Shown here piece after piece: positions 7,787 to 15,600 of a stretch of 38,895 nt of DNA (position 1 is the first letter of the stretch; each line of letters begins with the position of its first letter). Both the position numbers and the translations under genes were made by a program. The stretch lies in assembly GCA_947259275.1 (NCBI GenBank), contig CAMYMH010000013.1:1-38895 (forward strand), written 5' to 3'. The DNA is from an uncultured Acidimicrobiaceae bacterium. GTDB taxonomy: Bacteria > Actinomycetota > Acidimicrobiia > Spongiisociales > SHLN01. The notes under the pieces are model-generated. The model was not told where the DNA came from. It did no database searches and saw only the letters and a program-made list of their open reading frames with translations.

Positions 7787-8656
7787 TTATCCCTGCGCCT
7801 GCGCCAGCGCGGTCTCGAGGCCTCGCCGGGTGTAGACCCGGACCACTTCTCGTTTCCAATCGGCGGTGCCCCGCACGTTGGTTTCCGGGTTGGCCGCCTG
7901 GGAGGCCAGGTCGCCGGCTTCGCGGAACAGCTCGTCCGACGGGGTTTCGCCGACCAGGGCATCCTCGGCGGCACTCGCCCGGGTGTTCTTATTGTTGACG
8001 GCGGTCAGGGCGATACCCGCCTTGGCGATCTTGCCGTCGCCGTCCAGCTCGATCTGGCTCGCCACTGCCACGGTGGCGTAGTCGCCGATCTTGCGTTCCA
8101 GCTTGAGGTAGGCGCCGCCCCCGGAGCCGGAGTACTTGGGCACCCGCACTTCCTTGACGATCTCGCCCGGCTGCAGCGAATTGGTGAAGAAGTCGACGAT
8201 GAAGTCGTCGATTGGGATCACCCGCTCGCCGGTGGACGATTGGGCGACGACTTGGGCGCGGGCGGCCAGCATGACCGAGTTCCAGTCACCTTCCGGGTCG
8301 CAGTGGGCTACCGACCCGCACAGCGTGCCCCGGTTGCGCACTATCGGGTCCGCCACCCACGGAGCAGCCGAAGCCATGGCGTGATTGGTCGACGCGATCA
8401 CATCGGAGTTGACGATGTCGCGATGCCGAGCCAGTGCCCCGATCGCAACGTGCCCGTTGACGTCTTCGATGTAGTCGAGGCCGGATACGTTATTGATGTC
8501 GACCAGGTAGGCGGGAGAGGCGAGCCGCAGCTTCATCATCGGGATGAGACTCTGCCCTCCCGCCAGGACCCGGGCCCCATCTCCTTCGGCGGCCAGGGTG
8601 GCCAGCACCTCCTCGACCGATGTCGGCGCGGAGTATTCAAACGCGGGTGGAAACAT
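7787..8656 (-). CDS. coxM: CO dehydrogenase medium FAD subunit
   Basis: The product has 289 residues. Residues 31-44 (LAGGQSLIPMMKLR) and the TLCGSVAHCDPEGDW stretch around 111-125 are the two FAD-binding motifs of the CoxM/xanthine-dehydrogenase FAD family. A C-terminal CO_deh_flav_C-like domain follows from about 180. It passes electrons from CoxS to respiratory acceptors. ATG at 8654-8656 follows CTGGAGGTCTG, a strong ribosome-binding site, and the gene opens the operon coxM-coxS-coxL-xdhC/YHS-coxG. Cys occurs at residues 113 and 119 in the second FAD motif where Gly/Ala types are commoner, which is a minor oddity. Confidence 0.95.
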   Translation of the reverse strand: MFPPAFEYSAPTSVEEVLATLAAEGDGARVLAGGQSLIPMMKLRLASPAYLVDINNVSGLDYIEDVNGHVAIGALARHRDIVNSDVIASTNHAMASAAPWVADPIVRNRGTLCGSVAHCDPEGDWNSVMLAARAQVVAQSSTGERVIPIDDFIVDFFTNSLQPGEIVKEVRVPKYSGSGGGAYLKLERKIGDYATVAVASQIELDGDGKIAKAGIALTAVNNKNTRASAAEDALVGETPSDELFREAGDLASQAANPETNVRGTADWKREVVRVYTRRGLETALAQAQG

Positions 8657-8831
8657 CAGACCTCCAGTGGGGAGACAGAACGGGCATGCGCGGCAGGAAC
8701 GAGTGAAAGGTGCTCCCTCAGCATGTGGTTCTCCATCAGCCCGTTACTGCCATCGACCTTACACCCCTCTTTGGTCACGAGTCCATGAGACCAGAAAAGG
8801 ATTTCGCGACCTGCCCAGGGGATTGGCTGGC
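8657..8831 (-). promoter_or_regulatory. Upstream region of the form I cox operon
   Basis: This 175-base gap separates coxM from the stop of the upstream leftward gene and should hold the cox promoter. An imperfect inverted repeat at 8772-8793 has TGGTC and GACCA arms with 12 bases between them and could be an operator. I see no convincing sigma-70 -35/-10 pair. Confidence 0.35.
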
Positions 8832-9500
8832 TTAGGCCGTCCCGAGCAGCAGGTCGGTGACCCGGTCGAAGTCGGGTCCGGTGATGTCAGGGTCGGGGTA
8901 GAGCGGATTGCGCACCATGCCGGGACGCATGATGTAGGCGCCCCGGCATCCGACCGCCATCGCACCGGCAATGTCCCAATCATGAGCGGCCACCATGGTC
9001 ATGGCCTCTGGCTCGACTCCCAACTCGGCGGCTGCCATTTGGTACACCTCGGGGGCCGGCTTGAACCTCCCCGTAACGCCCACCGACATCATCCGCTCGA
9101 AGTGGTGGGCGATGCCGGCATTGGTGAGCTGGCTCTCAGCCGCGTCTTGGGGAGAGTTAGTGAGGGCGGCCATCCGGAAGCCGGCTTCGGTGAGGCGCTG
9201 CAGGTTGGGAGCGACGTCTGAGTGAGCGGGCAGGCTGGTCATGGCGGACGCAATGGCGGCCCGGTCGTCATCGGTCAAGGTCACCTCGTGTTGGTCGGCC
9301 ACCATCGCCAGGGAGGCGCCTCCGACGGCAACGAAGTCCTGATACCCCCCCGTGATGGTCAGGCTGAGCGCGTTCCGCAGCACCAGGCCGAACCACTGTT
9401 TGCGGATCGACCCGTCACCGAAGATCCGCTCGAAGTGCGGATCGAGTGCCCGCAGATCGAGCAAGGTCTCGTTGACGTCGAACACCAGAACGCCGGCCAC
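8832..9500 (-). CDS. HAD-superfamily hydrolase, haloacid dehalogenase type II-like
   Basis: The product is about 222 residues. Motif I is VFDVNETLLD with the nucleophilic Asp, motif II is ALTNSP, the conserved Lys is in GRFKPAPEVY, and motif IV is AAHDWDIAGA. This pattern fits (S)-2-haloacid dehalogenases (type II), which hydrolyse short 2-haloalkanoic acids through an aspartyl-ester intermediate. Relatives with other phosphatase-like activities are common, so the substrate is uncertain. I prefer GTG at 9498-9500, spaced 5 bases from GGGAG, over TTG at 9501, which is too close. It has no obvious functional link to its neighbours. Confidence 0.8.
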   Translation of the reverse strand: MAGVLVFDVNETLLDLRALDPHFERIFGDGSIRKQWFGLVLRNALSLTITGGYQDFVAVGGASLAMVADQHEVTLTDDDRAAIASAMTSLPAHSDVAPNLQRLTEAGFRMAALTNSPQDAAESQLTNAGIAHHFERMMSVGVTGRFKPAPEVYQMAAAELGVEPEAMTMVAAHDWDIAGAMAVGCRGAYIMRPGMVRNPLYPDPDITGPDFDRVTDLLLGTA

Positions 9501-9531
9501 CAAAGCTCCCTTGATTGCCGCAACCAGGCTA

Positions 9532-10329
9532 CTAACCGAGCATCATCGCCGGGCCGGGATGGGCCAGCTTGTGGTTGGTGATGCGGAGCTGGCGCCGGGT
9601 GTAACGGACGAGGTTGGCCAGCTGGCGCCGAGTGAGCCGATCGCACACCCAGTCCCAATGGAGTGAGACCCAGTCGCCGGGGGCAACGTCACCTACCAAC
9701 CCGGTGCCCTCGAGCGCCACGACCACCCGCTCGGTCTCCGGCAGGTCGAGCTTGAGTGCGTGCCCATCCCACCGCAGCGGTCGGGAGCGAACCACCGCCG
9801 AGTCACCGGACGCCTCGATCACCTCTCCCCAGCGAATCCGGCAGCGGTCGAGGATGTGGAGCGGCTCCGGCCCCCGGTGGGCGGCCAGCAGGCCGACCCA
9901 CGGATAGACCCCGAAGACGTGGAAGCTGTGGTGGGGGACCGCTCCGGCCGGGATCGTTTCCTCCAGGTAGCCCCACCCCTTGCCGGCCCGGGCCCGGAAC
10001 CGCTCCCGGATTGAGTTGCCGAACCGCAGCATGTCGACTCTGTCGAGCAGATCGTTGCCGATCCAATAGGCCTCGACGATGGCGCGGTCGAGAGGGTCAC
10101 CCGCCCCGGTTGCCCCCGAGATCAGCTCCAGATAGGGCCAGGCTCCGGCGAAGGCCTGGGCCAGCTGACGCAAGCCGTCGTCGATGACGCCGCCGGACCC
10201 GTATTCGAGCAGAGCCAGGTGATCGTCTGGGCCGCAGAATCCGCGTTCGTTTGGGGGATAGGCGTAGCGGGCGAACAGGAGGGGACCGGCCAGCTGCGAG
10301 CCGGGTGCCGGGGGAGTATCGGTGAGCAC
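9532..10329 (-). CDS. Hydrogenase-associated protein, DUF6390-like
   Basis: The product has 265 residues, no signal peptide and no membrane segment. GPLLFARYAYPPNERGFCGP near the N-terminus, a mid PHHSFHVFGVYPWVG stretch and a C-terminal WDWVCDRL region are what I recall of the DUF6390 family, found beside actinobacterial [NiFe] hydrogenases. Its role is unknown. The GTG start overlaps the hybE stop by one base (TAGTG), so the two genes are probably translationally coupled. Together they are transcribed divergently from the hydrogenase structural genes. The family name is from memory and needs a profile search. Confidence 0.65.
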   Translation of the reverse strand: MLTDTPPAPGSQLAGPLLFARYAYPPNERGFCGPDDHLALLEYGSGGVIDDGLRQLAQAFAGAWPYLELISGATGAGDPLDRAIVEAYWIGNDLLDRVDMLRFGNSIRERFRARAGKGWGYLEETIPAGAVPHHSFHVFGVYPWVGLLAAHRGPEPLHILDRCRIRWGEVIEASGDSAVVRSRPLRWDGHALKLDLPETERVVVALEGTGLVGDVAPGDWVSLHWDWVCDRLTRRQLANLVRYTRRQLRITNHKLAHPGPAMMLG

Positions 10330-10793
10330 TAGTGCTCGCTGCTCACGCGGCCCAGCAGGAGGTTGCGCCGATCCGGGTCGGGGACGGTTTGCCGGCCACG
10401 GGCGTCGGCCACCGCCTTGGCAAACGGCTCGCTCAGGCTCCTGGCCAGCGCCCGGGCCGATTCCGGGCTCTTGAGGGTGCTCACATCGCCCATCAGGTTG
10501 ACCGAGTGATACGGGCCCAGCTCCTCCAGGCTGTGCTCGAACACCGGGTATTCCTTGCCGCCCACCTTCAGCGTGGTCGGAAACCGCTCATCGGGCGGAA
10601 ACGCCATTCCGTTGAGCGTCCACGGAGTGATGAGGATGAGAGTAGGGGTGTCTGCGACGACGGCGGCTTGCACGACTTCCACCTTCAGGCGCGGGTTGGC
10701 AGCCGGGTCGCCTGCGAAGACACGCTGATTGATGCCTTCGAACGTTGTCAGGGTTGAGGCGGCGAGGGACTCGAGGCTGCGGGTTTGCGACAT
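10329..10793 (-). CDS. hybE: HybE-family [NiFe] hydrogenase assembly chaperone
   Basis: The product has 154 residues, normal for HybE/HupJ proteins. FEGINQRVFAGDPAANPRL near the N-terminus and LILITPWTLNGMAFPP in the middle match the family's helix followed by the ITPW(F/T)-N motif, and FEHSLEELGPYHSVNLMG follows. HybE-type proteins bind Tat-targeted hydrogenase precursors and are thought to prevent export before the subunits are assembled. That fits the Tat signal on the small subunit encoded divergently 138 bases away. ATG is at 10791-10793. Confidence 0.85.
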   Translation of the reverse strand: MSQTRSLESLAASTLTTFEGINQRVFAGDPAANPRLKVEVVQAAVVADTPTLILITPWTLNGMAFPPDERFPTTLKVGGKEYPVFEHSLEELGPYHSVNLMGDVSTLKSPESARALARSLSEPFAKAVADARGRQTVPDPDRRNLLLGRVSSEH

Positions 10794-10931
10794 GCGGCCA
10801 CCATAGGGGCCGCGTTGCCGAGGCCTTTAGGGTCGAAATGCTCTAGGACCAGGTCTGGTAGACCACGTAAGTGTGTTACACAAGGTTTTGGGAGGGACTC
10901 GAACGAGATATTTCGCGAGGAGGAGAAGTCG
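10794..10931. promoter_or_regulatory. Divergent control region between hybE and the hydrogenase structural genes
   Basis: This 138-base region must contain leftward and rightward promoters. ACCAG-GT-CTGGT (10848-10859) overlaps GGTCT-GGT-AGACC (10852-10864). A perfect palindrome TGTGTTACACA lies at 10872-10882, about 50 bases before the hydrogenase start. These are candidate operators for a regulator of H2 metabolism. The rightward ribosome-binding site GAGGAGGAG lies at 10915-10925. Confidence 0.45.
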
Positions 10932-12083
10932 ATGGGCGCGACAGATTTGGCTGAAGGAACCCTGCTCGACCGCTTGGACAGGTACGGGATAAGTCGCCGG
11001 AGATTCCTCACCTACTGCTCGGGATTGGCGGCCACCCTGGCGCTACCTCCTCGCTACGCCAAAGTCATCGCCCAGGCGTTGGAGACTCAGCAGAAGCCGG
11101 CCCTGATCTGGCTCGAATTCCAGGACTGCGCCGGCAACACGGAGTCATTCCTCCGGGCCCGCAACCCGGCGGTGGCCGACATAGTTCTCGACCTGGTCTC
11201 GGTTGACTATCACGAGACGATCATGGCGGCCGCCGGCCACCAGGCGGAGGCCTCGAAAGAGGCGACGATTGCCGCCGGCGGCCACCTGGTGGTGGTGGAA
11301 GGCTCCATTCCGACCAAGGACGGCGGCGTCTACTGCACCATCGCCGGCAAGACGGCCCGGCAGCACCTCGAGGAAGCCGCCGAGGGGGCGGCGGCGGTCA
11401 TCGCAGTCGGGAGCTGCTCGAGTTACGGCGGCATACCTGCCGCCAGCCCCAACCCGACCGGTGCCCGCAGCGCCGAGAGCCTGGTGTCGGGGGTGCCGGT
11501 CATCAACCTGCCCGGCTGCCCCGCCAATGCCGACAACATCACCGCCACCCTCGCCCACTTCCTCACCTTCGGTGCGTTGCCGGCCACCGACGGGGAGGGG
11601 CGGCCCCTGTTCGCCTATGGCAAGCGGATTCACGACAACTGCGAGCGCCGCGCCCATTTCGATGCCGGCCAGTTTGTTGAAGAGTGGGGAGACGACGCCC
11701 ATCGCAAGGGCTGGTGCCTGTACCGGATGGGATGCAAGGGTCCCTCGACGTTCCACAACTGCGGGTCGCAGAGGTGGAACGAGGGCACCAACTGGCCGAT
11801 CGGAATCGGCCACGGGTGCGTCGGCTGTTCCGAGCCCGGATTCTGGGACACCATGACCCCGTTCTACGACCGCCTCCCCAGAGCGGCCGGCTTTGGAGTC
11901 CAGACCACCGCCGATCGCATCGGCGTGGGGGTAGCCGTCGGGACCGCCGCCTTGTTTGGGGCGCATGGGGTCGGGAAATACGTACAACGCCGGCGGGCTG
12001 CGGCGGGCGAAGCGAAGGCAACAGTCGCAGCCGCCGAGGCCGACGCAGGCCAAGAGCTTGACTCAGAGCTGGAGGAGAACTGA
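10932..12083 (+). CDS. [NiFe] hydrogenase small subunit, Tat-exported and membrane-anchored
   Basis: The product has 383 residues. A twin-Arg signal SRRRFL (residues 21-26) is followed by a hydrophobic stretch ending near 43. A C-terminal transmembrane helix (VGVAVGTAALFGAHGVGKYV) and a basic, Ala/Glu-rich tail follow the catalytic part. Proximal-cluster ligands are Cys66 (QDCAGNTES), Cys162 (GSCSSYGG) and Cys196 (LPGCPAN). The usual fourth Cys, in C-x-x-C, is Asn69 here, with Asp65 just before Cys66. Medial and distal cluster motifs are present (IHDNCERRAHF, RMGCKGPSTFHNC, GHGCVGCSEPGFW). The protein passes electrons from the Ni-Fe site to the cytochrome b. ATG at 10932 follows GAGGAGGAG. 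Its stop overlaps the large-subunit start (TGATG). The subgroup within group 1 cannot be fixed by eye. Confidence 0.95.
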   Translation: MGATDLAEGTLLDRLDRYGISRRRFLTYCSGLAATLALPPRYAKVIAQALETQQKPALIWLEFQDCAGNTESFLRARNPAVADIVLDLVSVDYHETIMAAAGHQAEASKEATIAAGGHLVVVEGSIPTKDGGVYCTIAGKTARQHLEEAAEGAAAVIAVGSCSSYGGIPAASPNPTGARSAESLVSGVPVINLPGCPANADNITATLAHFLTFGALPATDGEGRPLFAYGKRIHDNCERRAHFDAGQFVEEWGDDAHRKGWCLYRMGCKGPSTFHNCGSQRWNEGTNWPIGIGHGCVGCSEPGFWDTMTPFYDRLPRAAGFGVQTTADRIGVGVAVGTAALFGAHGVGKYVQRRRAAAGEAKATVAAAEADAGQELDSELEEN

Positions 12084-13801
12084 TGCCGAGAGTTGTTGTA
12101 GACCCCCTGACCCGGATCGAGGGTCACCTGCGCATCGAGGCCGAGGTCGACGGAGGTGTCATCACCGACGCCTGGTCGTCCGCCACCATGTGGCGCGGCA
12201 TCGAGACCATTCTCAAGGGCCGGGACCCGCGCGACGCCTGGTATTTCACCCAACGCATCTGCGGGGTGTGCACCACCGTTCACGCGCTGGCTTCGGTGCG
12301 GGCGGTCGAAAACGCCCTCGAAATCGAACCGCCGCTCAACGCCCAGCTGATCCGAAACCTCATCGGCCTCAGCCAGTACGTGCAGGACCATGTGGTGCAT
12401 TTCTATCACCTGCACGCCCTCGACTGGGTGGATATCGTTTCGGCCCTCGACGCCGACCCGGCCGCCACCGCCGAGCTGGCCAGTTCCATCTCCGACTATC
12501 CGAGGTCCAGCCCCGGTCACTTCGCCGCGGTGGCGACTCGCCTCACCGACTTCGTCTCGAAGGGACAGCTAGGCCCGTTCACCAACGGGTACTGGGGGCA
12601 CCCGGCCTACTCGCTGCCACCGGAGGCGAATTTGATGGCGGTCAGCCACTACCTGGACGCGTTGGAGTTCCAGCGGGATTACATCAAGATTCACGCCATC
12701 CTGGGCGGAAAGAACCCGCACCTCCAGAGTTATCTGGTGGGTGGGACCTCGGCCACTATCGACCTGAACAGCCAGAACGCCATCAACACCAATACGTTGG
12801 TCGAGCTGCGGGGGCTGCTCAAGAAGGGTCTCGAATTCGTCCAGCAGGCCTATATCCCCGATCTGCTGGCGGTGGCACCGTTCTATCTGGAGTGGGCGGG
12901 CATCGGGGGCGGGCTCGGCAACTTCATGTCCTTTGGGGACTTCCCACTCGGGGCGGCCAACCCATCGAAGGATCCCGACAACCTGTTCCTGGAGCGGGGC
13001 GTGATTCTCGGCAAGGACCTGTCGACCGTGCATCCGCTCGATCCGTTCAAGATCGAGGAGTACGTCGCTCACTCGTGGTACGACTACGAAGGCGGCGACG
13101 GGACCTCGAAGGCGCCGTTCGATGGGGAGACCAGCCCCAATTACACGGGGCCGGATCCTCCCTACGAGAACCTCAACACCGATGAGAAGTACTCGTGGCT
13201 CAAATCGCCCCGCTACGACGACACCCCGGTGGAGGTCGGTCCCCTGGCGCGGATGCTGGTGGCCTTCGGGTCCGGCAACCAGAAGGTGGTCGACGCGGTC
13301 AGCTTCGTGCTCGAAACCCTCGGGGTGGGCCCTGAGGTCCTGTTCTCGACGCTGGGCCGTACCGCCGCTCGCGGGGTAGAAGCTCTGGTGCTTGCCCAGC
13401 AAGCGCTGGATGTGCTCGATCAGTTCCAGACCAACATCGCCGGCGGCGACACCCGCACCCACAACGGCGAGCGGTGGGAGCCGAACAGCTGGCCAGAGGA
13501 GGCTCAGGGGTTCGGGATGCACGAGGCGCCCCGCGGGAGTTTGTCGCACTGGGTCACCATCAAGGACGAGGCCATCGATCAATACCAGATCGTGGTCCCG
13601 TCCACCTGGAACGCCGGGCCACGCGACGGCAACGGCAACCGGGGTGCTTACGAATCGGCGTTGCTCGACACGCCGATCGCCAATCCCGAGCAGCCGCTCG
13701 AGATTCTGCGCACCGTGCATTCGTTCGATCCCTGCATGGCCTGCGCCGCCCACGTGGTCGACAAGGACGGAAACCCGGTGGTGGAGGTGAAGGTCCTATG
13801 A
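12083..13801 (+). CDS. [NiFe] hydrogenase large subunit
   Basis: The product has 572 residues and carries the catalytic Ni-Fe centre, which splits H2. The L1 motif RICGVC places Cys60 and Cys63. The L2 motif DPCMACAAH places Cys551, Cys554 and His557. Fifteen residues follow His557; this tail is removed by the maturation protease after nickel insertion, and the protease is encoded two genes downstream. GGAGGAG in the 3' end of the small-subunit gene is the ribosome-binding site. The stop overlaps the cytochrome gene (ATGA). Length and order are those of membrane-bound group 1 uptake hydrogenases. Confidence 0.96.
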   Translation: MPRVVVDPLTRIEGHLRIEAEVDGGVITDAWSSATMWRGIETILKGRDPRDAWYFTQRICGVCTTVHALASVRAVENALEIEPPLNAQLIRNLIGLSQYVQDHVVHFYHLHALDWVDIVSALDADPAATAELASSISDYPRSSPGHFAAVATRLTDFVSKGQLGPFTNGYWGHPAYSLPPEANLMAVSHYLDALEFQRDYIKIHAILGGKNPHLQSYLVGGTSATIDLNSQNAINTNTLVELRGLLKKGLEFVQQAYIPDLLAVAPFYLEWAGIGGGLGNFMSFGDFPLGAANPSKDPDNLFLERGVILGKDLSTVHPLDPFKIEEYVAHSWYDYEGGDGTSKAPFDGETSPNYTGPDPPYENLNTDEKYSWLKSPRYDDTPVEVGPLARMLVAFGSGNQKVVDAVSFVLETLGVGPEVLFSTLGRTAARGVEALVLAQQALDVLDQFQTNIAGGDTRTHNGERWEPNSWPEEAQGFGMHEAPRGSLSHWVTIKDEAIDQYQIVVPSTWNAGPRDGNGNRGAYESALLDTPIANPEQPLEILRTVHSFDPCMACAAHVVDKDGNPVVEVKVL

Positions 13802-14493
13802 CCACCGACACCGACCAGGCTGTAGGTCCTGCCGAACCGGAAGAGTACGTCACCGTCAAAGTGTGGGATCTGCCGGTACGAGGCATCCACTGGATCATCT
13901 TTGGGTGTGTATTCGTCCTGTCGGTCACCGGCTTCTACATCGGCAACCCGGCGTGGGCCACCAGGGGTGATACCGGCTTTCTCATGGGCAACGTGCTGGC
14001 GATTCACCGGGCCACCGCCTGGATCTTCATTGTGATGGTGATTGCCCGGATCGCGTGGGCGTTCCGCGGTAATGAGTGGTCCCGCTGGCACCATTTCATT
14101 CCCGTCCACAAGAAGCGGCGCGGCTTGGCCCGGCACACGGTCGAGTATTACCTGTTCGTGCGTCACGACCCGCCTCCGGTCATCGGCCATAACCCGATCG
14201 CCGGCCTGACCTACACCGTGCTGTATCTCGTGTTCATCGCCCAGATCTTCACCGGGCTGGCGCTGATGAGTCTGGAGGAGCCAGGTAGTTGGCAGGACTC
14301 GGTGGCAGGGTGGGTGTTCAACTTCTGGTCGATTCCGGGAGTGCGCTTCTTCCATCACATCGTGATGTGGCTGGTAATCGGCTTCGTCATCCACCATGTG
14401 TACTCGGCGGTCCTGATGGACCACGAGGAGAAGTCCGGGGTGATGTCCTCCATCTTCGGCTCCCACAAGCGAGTGCCTCCGGGGCACAAGTGA
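13798..14493 (+). CDS. Hydrogenase cytochrome b subunit (HyaC-like)
   Basis: The product has 231 residues and four predicted membrane helices, at about 28-48, 66-88, 136-157 and 184-206. Candidate haem b ligands are His31 (GIHWI), His70 (AIHRATAW), His186/187 (FFHHIVMW) and His199/200 (VIHHVYS). It would take electrons from the small subunit and reduce quinone. The start ATG at 13798 overlaps the large-subunit stop. An open frame upstream is a shadow of the large-subunit gene. Confidence 0.92.
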   Translation: MTTDTDQAVGPAEPEEYVTVKVWDLPVRGIHWIIFGCVFVLSVTGFYIGNPAWATRGDTGFLMGNVLAIHRATAWIFIVMVIARIAWAFRGNEWSRWHHFIPVHKKRRGLARHTVEYYLFVRHDPPPVIGHNPIAGLTYTVLYLVFIAQIFTGLALMSLEEPGSWQDSVAGWVFNFWSIPGVRFFHHIVMWLVIGFVIHHVYSAVLMDHEEKSGVMSSIFGSHKRVPPGHK

Positions 14494-15005
14494 GCGAGGC
14501 CGAGCCGGGGAGGGCGCCGGTACTGGTGCTCGGGATCGGCAACGAGCTATTCGAGGATGAGGGGATCGGACCCGTCGCCGCCCGCATGCTGGAAGCGCGA
14601 GGTTTGAGCGGGGTCGACATCGTCGACGGCGGGACGCTCGGCCTGGCATTGCTTCCCCAGCTGGAGGGAAGGAACGGAGTGCTGTTCTTGGACGCGATCG
14701 CGGCCCGTGAAGTGGAACCGGGCGAGATCCTCGAGCTGGATGCTGATGATCTCGACCAGCCGTTCCAACTGTGCTATTCGGCTCACCAGCTCGGTCTCAC
14801 CGAGGCGTTGCAGGCGGCCCGGCTGGTCGGCCAGGCTCCGCCCCTGGTGGCCGCAGTCGGAATGGTGCCGTTCAGCATGGAGACCGGCTACGGGCTGAGC
14901 CCGGGGGCCACCGAGCGGATGGAAGCTCTCGTCGATGCCGCCGAGGACGTGCTGCTCCGCTGGGCAAACGCGCCGCCACCAAACCGGCAGGCGTCTAATG
15001 CATGA
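14490..15005 (+). CDS. Hydrogenase maturation endopeptidase (HyaD/HoxM family)
   Basis: The product has 171 residues. LGIGNELFEDEGIGPVAARM contains the conserved first acidic nickel-probing residue, DAIAAREVEPG the second, and SAHQLGL the His. These residues sense nickel in the large subunit before the C-terminal peptide after His557 is cut. GTG at 14490 overlaps the cytochrome stop (GTGA), and the 3' end overlaps hypA by 8 bases. An open frame upstream is a shadow of the cytochrome gene. Confidence 0.9.
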   Translation: MSEAEPGRAPVLVLGIGNELFEDEGIGPVAARMLEARGLSGVDIVDGGTLGLALLPQLEGRNGVLFLDAIAAREVEPGEILELDADDLDQPFQLCYSAHQLGLTEALQAARLVGQAPPLVAAVGMVPFSMETGYGLSPGATERMEALVDAAEDVLLRWANAPPPNRQASNA

Positions 15006-15330
15006 ACGAGGCGTCGTCTCCGAAGCTGCTGCGGCTTTCCTCGGCGAAATCGGGGACCGTCCCGTGCAGCAGGTAGTCCTGGTAACCGGGCCGACCATGG
15101 TGGTGGACGTGGCCGCCGACACCTGGGCCCACGTGACCGAGGGCACCCCGGTGGAGGGGGCCGAGGTGGTGTGGGAGGCGGTGCTCGACCGGCTGGAGTG
15201 CTTTGCCTGCGGTACCCAATACGCCGGCACCAAGCTCACCCAGTGCCCGTCATGTGGTGCCAGCGGCCTCGTGGTCGAGCCCGCCCCCGACTTCGCGGTT
15301 CGCGCCTGGAGCGCTCATGTGCCTGGGTAG
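14998..15330 (+). CDS. hypA: Hydrogenase nickel-insertion protein HypA
   Basis: The product has 110 residues, the usual length. It begins MHE, the N-terminal nickel-binding motif. A zinc loop is formed by CFACGTQY and CPSCGASG. HypA delivers nickel, together with HypB, to the large subunit; hypB is not in this window. The start overlaps the protease gene, and the end overlaps hypC by 14 bases. Confidence 0.93.
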   Translation: MHERGVVSEAAAAFLGEIGDRPVQQVVLVTGPTMVVDVAADTWAHVTEGTPVEGAEVVWEAVLDRLECFACGTQYAGTKLTQCPSCGASGLVVEPAPDFAVRAWSAHVPG

Positions 15331-15571
15331 CATCGGCCGGCTCGAGCGGGTGTGGGACGAAGGCGGCATCGCCATGGGCATGGTCGACTACGGAACCCGC
15401 ATGGAGCCGGCCTGCCTGATGTACGTTCCCGACGTTCAGCCGGGTGCCGACGTGCTGGTCCACATGGACTTCGTGCTCGAGGTGCTCGACCCGGAGCGGG
15501 CCGCCGACGCCAGAGCCTTACGATCGGGTGAGCTGCTCGACATCTCGCTCCCAGACGCCGGGCAGGGCTGA
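15317..15571 (+). CDS. hypC: Hydrogenase assembly chaperone HypC/HupF
   Basis: The product has 84 residues and begins MCLGSIGR. Cys2 is the conserved residue that binds the Fe(CN)2CO precursor and contacts the large-subunit apoprotein. VDYGTRMEPACLMYVPD and a C-terminal FVLEVLDPERA match the beta-barrel and helix of the family. It closes the hydrogenase operon. HypD, HypE and HypF are not seen here. Confidence 0.92.
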   Translation: MCLGSIGRLERVWDEGGIAMGMVDYGTRMEPACLMYVPDVQPGADVLVHMDFVLEVLDPERAADARALRSGELLDISLPDAGQG

Positions 15572-15600
15572 GGGGCGTCCGCCGGGAGGCCGCTCCCTCA
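15569..15600. terminator. Weak candidate bidirectional terminator between convergent genes
   Basis: The 26-base gap between hypC and the cupredoxin gene is bounded by TGAGGG (15569-15574) and CCCTCA (15595-15600), which can pair with help from inner CG pairs. The stem contains the stop codons of both genes. No T-tract is present, so the assignment is weak. Confidence 0.3.
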
